A stretch of 11,034 bases of DNA, taken from an uncultured Christensenellaceae bacterium (lineage in GTDB: Bacteria > Bacillota_A > Clostridia > Christensenellales > UBA3700). The notes beneath the pieces are model-generated. The model saw nothing but the letters and a program-made list of their open reading frames with translations, had not been told where the DNA came from and searched no databases. The stretch spans positions 1 to 11,034 of the forward strand of contig CALWKT010000038.1 in assembly GCA_944381335.1 (NCBI GenBank), read 5' to 3'. Each line of letters starts with the position of its first letter. The stretch's first letter is position 1. Positions 1-4,742 of this stretch are shown piece after piece. Position numbers and translations under genes: made by a program.

Positions 1-162
1 AGCGGTGAGCTCTTACCTCGCCTTTCCATCCTTACCCTTGCGGGCGGTTTATTTCTGTTGCACTTTCCTTGAAGTCGCCTTCACCGGTAACTGGCCGGCA
101 CCCTGCCTTGCGATGCCCGGACTTTCCTCACCCCTTTCGGGCTGCGTTTATCCGATCGTCTC
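1..162 (-). ncRNA. rnpB: RNase P RNA, 5' portion (runs off the window)
   Basis: This is the catalytic RNA of ribonuclease P, which trims the 5' leader from pre-tRNAs. On the minus strand the nearly universal element GAGGAAAGTCCGGGC sits at 129-115. It is followed by the conserved block GGAAAGTGCAACAGAAA (about 67-51) and by GGTAAGAGCTCACCGC (17-2), a signature of the specificity domain of ancestral (type A) bacterial RNase P RNA. The short CCCGAAAGGG helix just before the first element fits P3. The 5' end at about 162 is inferred from the promoter and is uncertain by several bases. The 3' half, with the second part of the catalytic core, lies beyond base 1. It follows sigK with no terminator between them. 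Confidence 0.95.
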
Positions 163-168
163 CGTGAT

Positions 169-197
169 ATAATAGCACCGATCTCAAAGAAACGCAA
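169..197 (-). promoter_or_regulatory. Probable sigma-A promoter of rnpB
   Basis: On the minus strand a -35 TTGCGT (197-192) and a -10 TATTAT (174-169) are separated by 17 bases. A start about seven bases further on (near 162) would place the RNA 5' end just before the expected first helix of RNase P RNA. The -35 box lies immediately after the sigK stop codon (204-202), so the promoter fills the whole sigK-rnpB gap. Confidence 0.6.
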
Positions 198-201
198 GCG
201 T

Positions 202-903
202 TCAGAACTGCATGCCGTGATCTTCTATGTATCTCCGCAGTTTGAACAAAGCCTTTTTTTCTATTCTTGAAACGTATGATCTAGAAATGTCGTATTTTTC
301 CGCAACCTCGTTCTGTGTGTAAGCCTTGTCGGAGTTCACGCCGTATCTGAGCATTATTATCTCGTATTCTCTGTCCGTGAGCGCTTTTTTCGCCAGACCC
401 AGCAGTTTTTCCTGAACGATACGGCTTTCCACCTTGCTTATCACGCTTTCTTCGTCCTGCCCGATCAGGTCTATCAGCGTGACTTCGTTGCCGTCCTTGT
501 CGAAGCTTACCGGCTCGTACAGCGACTTTGTGTTCCTGTATTTCTTGCCCGCGCGGATGACCATCAGTATCTCGTTCTCGATGCATTTGCTGGCATATGT
601 CGCAAATTGCGTTCCTTTTCCTTCGTGAAAAGAATTCACCGCCTTTATGAGTCCGATCGAACCGACGCTGATCAGTTCGTCGTTGTCGCCGTAGTTGTTG
701 TACTTTTTGACTATATGCACGACAAGGCGCATATTGTGCCTTATCAGTTCGTCTCTTGCCTCTCTGTCGCCTTGAGCTATCCTGTCAAGAAGTTCCTTTT
801 CTTTTTCCGGAGACAGAGGCTTGGGAAAACAGTTTTTATTCTTTATGTATCCGCTGAAAAACAGAAGATTTGAAAGAAGCGCCAGAATCCCGCCGAGTAT
901 CAT
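202..903 (-). CDS. sigK: RNA polymerase sporulation sigma factor SigK (pro-sigma-K)
   Basis: This 233-residue protein is the late mother-cell sigma factor, directing coat and mother-cell lysis genes in known spore formers. A hydrophobic N-terminal stretch (residues 1-18) precedes YIKNKNCFPKPLS, which aligns with the mature start of B. subtilis sigma-K. This matches a pro-sequence of the kind removed by the membrane protease SpoIVFB. Region 2 spans about 53-125, with RLVVHIVKKY and ATYASKCIENEIL. Region 4 ends in a helix-turn-helix at about 195-220, with the ISRSYVSRIEKKAL signature. The gene is intact, without the skin insertion that splits sigK in some species. The ATG at 903 follows GAGGTGG (914-908). 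A candidate sigma-E promoter and SpoIIID box lie upstream. The CIENEIL motif is shared with SigE, but the N-terminus and region 4 fit SigK better. Confidence 0.93.
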   Translation of the reverse strand: MILGGILALLSNLLFFSGYIKNKNCFPKPLSPEKEKELLDRIAQGDREARDELIRHNMRLVVHIVKKYNNYGDNDELISVGSIGLIKAVNSFHEGKGTQFATYASKCIENEILMVIRAGKKYRNTKSLYEPVSFDKDGNEVTLIDLIGQDEESVISKVESRIVQEKLLGLAKKALTDREYEIIMLRYGVNSDKAYTQNEVAEKYDISRSYVSRIEKKALFKLRRYIEDHGMQF

Positions 904-921
904 ATATCCACCTCACCGTAA

Positions 922-950
922 AATCTATGAGTCTGCGCCTGTAATTATGA
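922..950 (-). promoter_or_regulatory. Candidate sigma-E promoter of sigK
   Basis: On the minus strand a -35 TCATAAT (950-944) and a -10 CATAGATT (929-922) are separated by 14 bases. The sigma-E consensus as I recall it is kmATATT, 14-15 bases, then CATACAnT, so each box has one mismatch. The start would be near 915, leaving a leader of only about 12 bases that begins with the Shine-Dalgarno sequence. The call was made by eye. A 7-base inverted repeat (913-919 and 950-956) also flanks the promoter. Confidence 0.5.
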
Positions 951-964
951 CGGTGAATAATGAT

Positions 965-974
965 AAGGACAGGT
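965..974 (+). promoter_or_regulatory. Candidate SpoIIID binding site upstream of sigK
   Basis: AAGGACAGGT on the plus strand matches all positions of the SpoIIID consensus WWRRACARNY. It sits at about -50 to -59 from the predicted sigK start, a reasonable place for an activator. SpoIIID activates sigK together with sigma-E in B. subtilis and in clostridia. The consensus is degenerate, so several matches are expected by chance across a window this size. The location is the main support. Confidence 0.4.
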
Positions 975-1052
975 GTAAAACTGTGGATTTATGCGGCTGA
1001 CGCATAAAAATCTTTGACGCCATTATGCGTTTGAAGCGGATTTTGCGCCGCG

Positions 1053-1081
1053 AAAAAAATCCGCCTGCCTGAGCAAGCGGA
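1053..1081 (-). terminator. Intrinsic terminator of nrdR
   Basis: On the minus strand TCCGCTTGC (1081-1073) pairs with GCAGGCGGA (1068-1060) around the loop TCAG. This gives a 9-base-pair stem with one G-U pair, followed by seven Ts (1059-1053). It starts 11 bases after the nrdR stop codon and separates nrdR from the sigK control region. Confidence 0.85.
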
Positions 1082-1092
1082 GCTTTTGTCTG

Positions 1093-1584
1093 TTATTGCT
1101 GATTGCCGCCGTTGTCGTCTTTGCGGCTGTTTTTGTTTTTCAGGATCTCGTTTATCTCGCCGAGCCATGAGTTTATGTCCTTGAACTGTCTGTGCACAGC
1201 CGCGAATCTGACGTACGCCACGTCGTCGATCTCCTTCAGCCCGTCCATGACAAGATCGCCTATGTAATCAGAGGTGACTTCCTGTTCAAGCCCGTTGGCA
1301 AGTTTCTTTTCAATGTCTGAAACCAGCTTGTCGATCTGTTGCATGCTGACGGGACGTTTGTCGCACGCCTTGAGTATTCCATTCTTGAGTTTAGCCGGCG
1401 AAAAAACCTGCCTGCAACCCGACTTTTTGATCACCATGATCGGAGTGGTCTCAATCGTTTCATATGTTGTGAAACGCTTGCCGCAGGCAACACATTCCCT
1501 TCTGCGCCTGATAGAAGTGCCGTCCTCGTTGATCCTGCTGTCGATAACCTTGCTGTCCATACAGCCGCAATAAACGCATTTCAT
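1093..1584 (-). CDS. nrdR: Transcriptional repressor NrdR
   Basis: NrdR is the nucleotide-sensing repressor of ribonucleotide reductase genes. It binds tandem NrdR boxes in a form set by ATP and dATP. The 163-residue protein is close to the usual family length. The N-terminal zinc ribbon has Cys3, Cys6, Cys31 and Cys34, with the family stretch DSRINEDGTSIRRRREC between the pairs. An ATP-cone domain covers about residues 48-138 and starts with TTPIMVIKKSG. The C-terminal tail is polar and carries no recognisable motif. The ATG at 1584 is preceded by GGAGG (1597-1593) with 8 bases between. The gene is monocistronic, with its own promoter about 150 bases upstream and a terminator just after the stop. 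No ribonucleotide reductase gene is present in the window. Confidence 0.96.
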   Translation of the reverse strand: MKCVYCGCMDSKVIDSRINEDGTSIRRRRECVACGKRFTTYETIETTPIMVIKKSGCRQVFSPAKLKNGILKACDKRPVSMQQIDKLVSDIEKKLANGLEQEVTSDYIGDLVMDGLKEIDDVAYVRFAAVHRQFKDINSWLGEINEILKNKNSRKDDNGGNQQ

Positions 1585-1627
1585 CTATTAAACCTCCGGT
1601 ATGACGTAACACAACGATCTGCTCCCG

Positions 1628-1732
1628 TTACCTGAAACCTAAGCGAAAGTAAGACGTTCTAAGACAAACGCATGCCGTCATCAGACTGCGCATTGATTTG
1701 CTGAAACGGTATTCCCGATCCTTGTCTGTCAT
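1628..1732 (-). CDS. Possible 34-residue leader ORF in the nrdR 5' UTR
   Basis: An ATG at 1732 opens a 34-codon frame ending in TAA at 1630-1628, inside the predicted nrdR leader. Its start codon lies seven bases after the -10 box, so the mRNA would begin at or within a base or two of the ATG and translation would be leaderless. There is no Shine-Dalgarno sequence. The peptide is basic and matches no family I recognise. A frame of this length can easily arise by chance, so this is only a candidate. Confidence 0.2.
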   Translation of the reverse strand: MTDKDREYRFSKSMRSLMTACVCLRTSYFRLGFR

Positions 1733-1739
1733 TGACTAT

Positions 1740-1768
1740 ATTATACGCCATATTGTGGAATTTGTCCA
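1740..1768 (-). promoter_or_regulatory. Sigma-A promoter of nrdR
   Basis: On the minus strand TGGACA (1768-1763) and TATAAT (1745-1740) are separated by 17 bases. That is one mismatch from the ideal -35 and a perfect -10. Transcription would start near 1733, giving nrdR a leader of about 150 bases. Confidence 0.75.
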
Positions 1769-1790
1769 GTAAGTGCACAAAATATTGCGG
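1743..1790 (-). promoter_or_regulatory. Candidate tandem NrdR boxes over the nrdR promoter
   Basis: Two related 16-base elements read on the minus strand as CCGCAATATTTTGTGC (1790-1775) and CCACAATATGGCGTAT (1758-1743). Against the NrdR-box consensus ACACWATATATWGTGT they match 12 and 11 of 16 positions by my count. They start 32 bases apart with a 16-base linker, the phasing typical of paired NrdR boxes. The linker holds the -35 box and the second element runs into the -10 box, so binding would block RNA polymerase. This suggests autorepression. Confidence 0.5.
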
Positions 1791-1799
1791 ATCCAGCAC

Positions 1800-1826
1800 T
1801 TTTACTTCACAATTTCAGAAGTAAAA
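1800..1826. repeat. AT-rich inverted repeat between ylmC and nrdR
   Basis: TTTTACTTC and GAAGTAAAA form perfect 9-base arms around a 9-base spacer. The element lies 44 bases past the ylmC stop and 9 bases upstream of the first candidate NrdR box. Neither strand has a T tract after the second arm, so it is not a standard terminator. It could be an operator or a weak 3'-end hairpin. The rest of the 286-base ylmC-nrdR gap holds the nrdR promoter, boxes and leader described separately. Confidence 0.4.
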
Positions 1827-1870
1827 CCGCTTTCAGCAATATCTGCAAAAAGAATACGCGGCATAGCATG

Positions 1871-2146
1871 TCAGCAGTCGCATCTTGACGGCGGCGGCGG
1901 ATTGTCCTGCGACAATTCGACCAGAATCGCGTCTTCGCCTATCCTGACGATGCAACGCCACGGCACGAATATGCTGTCAGAGCACGTTATATTTTTAAGA
2001 AATTTCTTTTCACCCGGCACGATAAGTCCCGTAATCTTGCCGCCCGGAGTGAAAGCAATGTCAAGAAGACGCCCAAGTCTTCTGCCGTCGATCACGTTGA
2101 CCACTTCCTTCTCTTTGAGTTCGCAAAAAGTAAGATCGTTTAACAT
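1871..2146 (-). CDS. ylmC: YlmC/YmxH family PRC-barrel protein, sporulation-linked
   Basis: This 91-residue protein is a single PRC-barrel-like domain. Residues 14-45 (EVVNVIDGRRLGRLLDIAF onward, then ITGLIVPG) show the typical beta-barrel pattern, and residues 60-78 carry the second half (FVPWRCIVRIGEDAILVEL). The biochemical role of the family is not known to me. It is commonly found in spore formers next to sigE-sigG, as here. The C-terminus is odd: a run of four prolines followed by a Cys-x-Cys ending. The ATG at 2146 has a strong Shine-Dalgarno sequence GGGAGGTG (2159-2152), which is buried in a hairpin. It lies 74 bases after sigG with no terminator between, so it is probably cotranscribed with sigG. 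Confidence 0.85.
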   Translation of the reverse strand: MLNDLTFCELKEKEVVNVIDGRRLGRLLDIAFTPGGKITGLIVPGEKKFLKNITCSDSIFVPWRCIVRIGEDAILVELSQDNPPPPSRCDC

Positions 2147-2148
2147 AA

Positions 2149-2180
2149 CAACACCTCCCGATAGTCTACGGGAGGCGTCG
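2149..2180 (-). promoter_or_regulatory. Hairpin sequestering the ylmC ribosome binding site
   Basis: In the transcript, arm 2180-2169 (CGACGCCTCCCG) pairs with arm 2160-2149 (CGGGAGGTGTTG) around an 8-base loop. The stem is 12 continuous base pairs, two of them G-U. The whole Shine-Dalgarno sequence of ylmC lies in the second arm, and the ATG begins two bases after it. No T tract follows, so this fits a translational block or RNA thermometer better than a terminator. It could also protect the 3' end of upstream sigG mRNA. Confidence 0.6.
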
Positions 2181-2220
2181 TCAAATTATGACAAATTCCG
2201 CACAAATGCGAAAAGTTTTG

Positions 2221-2985
2221 TTAAAAATATGCTTTCATTCTGGAAAGCGCGTTCTTTTCAAGCCTGCTTACCTGAGCCTGAGAGATCTTGACCTGCTCAG
2301 ATATCTCCGTCTGCGTCTTGCCGAAGTAATACCTGAGCACAAGCACCTTTCTCTCTTTTTCGGGCAGATCTCTGATCGCGTCGGATATGCAGATCTTGTC
2401 CGTCCACCGTTCTTCGGTATTTTTGCCGTCGCCTATCTGCTCTTCAAGCACCATTCCCTCCTCACCGTCGTTGTATACCGGATCCTGAAGATAAACGGGC
2501 TCGCTTACGGCGTCAAGCGCACAGACGACTTCTTTGATGGGCAGATCTATTTCTTCTGCGATCTCCACCGCAGTGGGCGTGACCTGTCTGTTCCTTTCGA
2601 TTTCCTCTTTTGCCTTGAGCACCTTGTATGCCGTGTCCCTCATACTCCTGCTCACTTTGATGCCGGTCGAATCTTTCAGATAACGTCTGATCTCGCCGAT
2701 TATCATGGGAACCGCATACGTTGAGAATCTGACGTTGAACCTGCACTCGAAATTGTCGATCGCCTTCATAAGTCCGACCATCCCGACCTGAAACAGATCG
2801 TCGCTGTTACCTTTGTTTCCGAAGCGTTGCACGACGGAAAGCACGAGTCTTATGTTGGCTTTTGCCAGATCTTCACGCGCCGTCATGTCTCCCGCTTTCG
2901 CTCTTTTCATAAGTTCTTCGGATTGCTCTTTGCTCAGTTTTGGCAACGTGTTAGTATCCACGCCGCATATGACAACTTTATGCAC
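2221..2985 (-). CDS. sigG: RNA polymerase sporulation sigma factor SigG
   Basis: SigG directs late forespore transcription. The 254-residue protein begins with the sigma-G hallmark VVICGVDTNTLPKLS (residues 4-18), which sigma-F lacks. Region 2 is at about 44-106 (NIRLVLSVVQRF, DDLFQVG, FSTYAVPMIIGEIRRYL). Region 3 covers about 108-170 and includes YNDG just after. The region 4 helix-turn-helix is at about 224-248, with ISQAQVSRLEK. The start is GTG at 2985, preceded by GGAGGTGA (2997-2990) at 4 bases; no better in-frame start exists. It follows sigE by 78 bases, as in Bacillus and Clostridium. Expression is probably controlled by a sigma-F-like promoter, a leader hairpin and the weak start codon. 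Read-through from spoIIGA-sigE is also likely, as no terminator separates them. Confidence 0.95.
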   Translation of the reverse strand: MHKVVICGVDTNTLPKLSKEQSEELMKRAKAGDMTAREDLAKANIRLVLSVVQRFGNKGNSDDLFQVGMVGLMKAIDNFECRFNVRFSTYAVPMIIGEIRRYLKDSTGIKVSRSMRDTAYKVLKAKEEIERNRQVTPTAVEIAEEIDLPIKEVVCALDAVSEPVYLQDPVYNDGEEGMVLEEQIGDGKNTEERWTDKICISDAIRDLPEKERKVLVLRYYFGKTQTEISEQVKISQAQVSRLEKNALSRMKAYF

Positions 2986-2991
2986 CGTATC

Positions 2992-3032
2992 ACCTCCGTA
3001 TGTATGCCGTCGCGTTGACCACGGCGGGAGGT
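2992..3032 (-). promoter_or_regulatory. Leader hairpin sequestering the sigG Shine-Dalgarno
   Basis: In the transcript ACCTCC (3032-3027) is an exact complement of the Shine-Dalgarno core GGAGGT (2997-2992). Between them GCCGT (3025-3021) pairs with ACGGC (3010-3006) around a 10-base loop. The result is a two-helix hairpin with an asymmetric internal loop and the ribosome binding site in the outer helix. From memory, B. subtilis sigG also has a leader hairpin and a GTG start that hold down its translation. Confidence 0.5.
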
Positions 3033-3040
3033 CTTACGGT

Positions 3041-3069
3041 TAGTTTTCACTTGTAGCAAGCAATTATAC
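3041..3069 (-). promoter_or_regulatory. Candidate sigma-F (forespore) promoter of sigG
   Basis: On the minus strand GTATA (3069-3065) is a full match to the forespore -35 box. Fourteen bases later GTGAAAACTA (3050-3041) matches GGnnAnAnTR at all but one fixed position. The usual spacing is about 15 bases, so the promoter looks slightly off-consensus, which would fit the delayed sigG expression known in B. subtilis. The -35 overlaps the last codons of sigE. The predicted start is near 3034, just upstream of the leader hairpin. Confidence 0.5.
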
Positions 3070-3774
3070 GCTTTTTGTCAGTTCTTTTTTGAGTTTTTTC
3101 ATCACTTTTTTCTCAAGTCTTGAAATGTACGACTGAGAAATACCCATAAGATCTGCGATCTCTTTCTGGGTTTTCTGCTGTGCGCCTAGAAGCCCGAAAC
3201 GCAGCCTTACGATCTGTCTTTCTCTGGGCGGAAGACGCTTAAAGGTTCTGATCAGGATCTCTTTTTCTTCGTCTGTTTCAACGTCCTTGCAAGTGACGTC
3301 GCTGTCTGTTCCGAGAACGTCTGACAACAGAAGTACGTTCCCTTCCCAGTCCACGTTCAGCGGTTCGTCAAGCGACATTTCGCCCTTTGTCCTGACCACT
3401 TTCCTGAGATGCATGAGTATTTCGTTTTCAATACATCTGCTCGCATATGTAGCAAGCTTTATCTGTTTGCTTCCGTCGAACGAATTGACGGCTTTTATCA
3501 GTCCTATCGTCCCTACGCTTATCAGATCGTCTATATCCACGTTGGAGCTTTCGAATTTTTTAGCTATGTAAACCACGAGCCTCAGATTGTGCTCGATGAG
3601 TTTTTCACGCGCCGCTTTATCGCCCTGCGCCAGACGTTCCACCGCCTGCTTTTCTTCCTCTGCCGATAGCGGAGGCGGCAAAGTTTCCCCTCCGTTGAGA
3701 TAATCTACGCCGTCATCCTCTTCAAGCGGCGAAGAAAAAAGCTTTTTTATAAAATTTATAAGTTTTTTTATCAT
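3064..3774 (-). CDS. sigE: RNA polymerase sporulation sigma factor SigE (pro-sigma-E)
   Basis: SigE is the early mother-cell sigma factor, made as an inactive membrane-bound precursor and cleaved by SpoIIGA. The 236-residue protein starts with a basic amphipathic pro-sequence (residues 1-24). This is followed by [14 protein letters not shown], which aligns with the B. subtilis processing region, placing cleavage near residue 24 (inferred). Region 2 is at about 62-128, with [28 protein letters not shown] and [15 protein letters not shown]. The stretch [11 protein letters not shown]...LLLSDVLGT (136-156) is characteristic of SigE. The region 4 helix-turn-helix is at about 202-226 ([12 protein letters not shown]). 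The ATG at 3774 follows AGGAGG (3784-3779), which overlaps the spoIIGA stop codon (3785-3783). Translation of substrate and protease is therefore likely to be coupled. Confidence 0.97.
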   Translation of the reverse strand: MIKKLINFIKKLFSSPLEEDDGVDYLNGGETLPPPLSAEEEKQAVERLAQGDKAAREKLIEHNLRLVVYIAKKFESSNVDIDDLISVGTIGLIKAVNSFDGSKQIKLATYASRCIENEILMHLRKVVRTKGEMSLDEPLNVDWEGNVLLLSDVLGTDSDVTCKDVETDEEKEILIRTFKRLPPRERQIVRLRFGLLGAQQKTQKEIADLMGISQSYISRLEKKVMKKLKKELTKSV

Positions 3775-3782
3775 AATTCCTC

Positions 3783-4565
3783 CTAAAGATCGCAGTTAAG
3801 GAGAAGGGAAAATCCAATGAAATCCCTCTCGCCTATTCCTATTATCACGTTGTCAAATTCTTTTTCTTCGCCATCTCCGCTGACAAGAAGTTTATCCGCG
3901 ACAAAACCGCTGATAGTTTTGCTTCCGGTGACGGTGCTGAGTTTTATTCCCTCAACCTTTTCTGCCTTGTCCAGGTTGGGAATGGATCTTGCAAACTCTG
4001 CTCCGGATATGACAACCGGCATGATCCCTTTGTAGAACAGCCTGTTTCCGCTGTCCCAGTAGCCTTTGCAACTCACGCTTTCACCTTTGACTACAAGCTT
4101 TACGTCGGCAGAATACTTCTTCTCGCGCCGCGCCTTAGTGATATATCCCACCGTCTTTTTTGCCACGACAAGGCACACAAGACATGCCGCGGCGACGACA
4201 GCCGGAACGTATCCTCCCGGATCGCCGATCGCTACGAAACCGTCGTTTGCTCCGAGGAGCGCAACGCATACTCCGCCCGCAAGAAAGGTGTATAGCAAAA
4301 AGACGGACAGCGTCTTCAGATAGCTTTTTGCGTCTTTATGCTTTGCCATTATAAGCGCCATTACTAGAGCCAACGCGATCTTAGCGATAAAAATCGCTTT
4401 GATCTCCACAAGAGGCATGACGACGGCAAACGCAGTGCCGACCGATGCAGACAGCAATGCTCTCAGCTTGTGCATTTTACGCCTTAGCGTCAGCATAGAA
4501 ACGTATATAAGAAGCAGGTTTACCGCCATGTTGTCAGCAATCACATACTCTATGTATATTTGCAT
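3783..4565 (-). CDS. spoIIGA: Sigma-E processing peptidase SpoIIGA
   Basis: SpoIIGA is the membrane aspartic protease that cleaves pro-SigE at the sporulation septum after a forespore signal. The start at 4565 gives 260 residues opening with [12 protein letters not shown], matching the usual family start. A longer frame back to a TTG at 4622 would run through the promoter and the Spo0A-like box, so I reject it. Five hydrophobic segments lie at about residues 2-26, 34-53, 55-74, 82-106 and 119-139. The soluble protease domain follows, with the catalytic Asp171 in the motif WDSGN. Sequence outside these features is weakly conserved, as is normal for the family. The start has no Shine-Dalgarno sequence, and a -10 box lies only six bases upstream, so the mRNA may be leaderless. 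It is the first gene of the unit with sigE. Confidence 0.9.
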   Translation of the reverse strand: MQIYIEYVIADNMAVNLLLIYVSMLTLRRKMHKLRALLSASVGTAFAVVMPLVEIKAIFIAKIALALVMALIMAKHKDAKSYLKTLSVFLLYTFLAGGVCVALLGANDGFVAIGDPGGYVPAVVAAACLVCLVVAKKTVGYITKARREKKYSADVKLVVKGESVSCKGYWDSGNRLFYKGIMPVVISGAEFARSIPNLDKAEKVEGIKLSTVTGSKTISGFVADKLLVSGDGEEKEFDNVIIGIGERDFIGFSLLLNCDL

Positions 4566-4571
4566 ACCAGA

Positions 4572-4577
4572 ATAATA
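4572..4577 (-). promoter_or_regulatory. Candidate -10 box of spoIIGA, six bases before the ATG
   Basis: TATTAT (4577-4572, minus strand) is followed by six bases and then the spoIIGA ATG (4565). TATATT overlaps it two bases upstream. No good -35 box is present at 16-18 bases; the best at hand is TTGTTT at 15 bases. A weak or misplaced -35 is expected for a promoter activated by Spo0A, as at B. subtilis spoIIG. Transcription would begin at or next to the start codon. Confidence 0.45.
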
Positions 4578-4608
4578 TATCCATTTAGGCGCAAACAATT
4601 TCCGTCCG

Positions 4609-4615
4609 TGTCGAA
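4609..4615 (+). promoter_or_regulatory. Candidate Spo0A box (0A box) upstream of spoIIGA
   Basis: TGTCGAA, the exact 0A-box core, lies on the plus strand and is followed by AAAAT, agreeing with the longer AT-rich consensus. It sits at about -43 to -50 from the predicted spoIIGA start, where Spo0A contacts polymerase at spoIIG-type promoters. The same 7-mer also occurs inside coding sequence elsewhere in the window (for example near 500, 6415 and 10877). The position, not the match alone, supports it. Confidence 0.5.
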
Positions 4616-4653
4616 AAATCAAAAGTGAGCTCAGACAAATGAGTGAGTGAGAT

Positions 4654-4683
4654 AAAAAAGTGAGCTCCGTTTCCGGAACTCAC
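4654..4683 (-). terminator. Strong intrinsic terminator after ftsZ
   Basis: On the minus strand GTGAGTTCCG (4683-4674) pairs with CGGAGCTCAC (4669-4660) around the tetraloop GAAA. This gives 10 base pairs including one G-U, followed by six Ts (4659-4654). It ends ftsA-ftsZ transcription and isolates the Spo0A-controlled spoIIGA promoter. A second copy of the 3' arm, GAGCTCACTTTT, follows at 4632-4621. The spacer between carries a short GAGT-type tandem repeat (4641-4651). Confidence 0.9.
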
Positions 4684-4742
4684 CAGATTTAAATGCGTTG
4701 GTCGTGTCTTGCCCGACGTCTCCTGCCGCAAAACGCGAGCAG

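Noticed and set aside
913..956. Inverted repeat TCACCGT / ACGGTGA flanking the sigK promoter
   Set aside because: The upstream arm would not be transcribed from the predicted start, and a 30-base spacer makes a dimer operator doubtful. It is mentioned with the promoter but not called separately.
2181..2220. CATAAT as a -10 box for a separate ylmC promoter
   Set aside because: No credible -35 for sigma-A or the forespore sigma factors lies at a suitable distance. Cotranscription with sigG is simpler.
1773..2291. Plus-strand frame of 172 codons across ylmC
   Set aside because: It spans the ylmC gene, its leader hairpin and the sigG end on the opposite strand. Composition and context point to a shadow frame.
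2998..3006. CATACATA as a possible -10 box for sigG
   Set aside because: A start seven bases downstream would fall inside the Shine-Dalgarno sequence, and no matching forespore or sigma-E -35 box lies upstream. The boxes at 3041-3069 fit better.
4566..4622. Upstream extension of spoIIGA to a TTG at 4622
   Set aside because: The extension runs through the -10 box and Spo0A-like box and adds 19 residues not seen at the start of the family.
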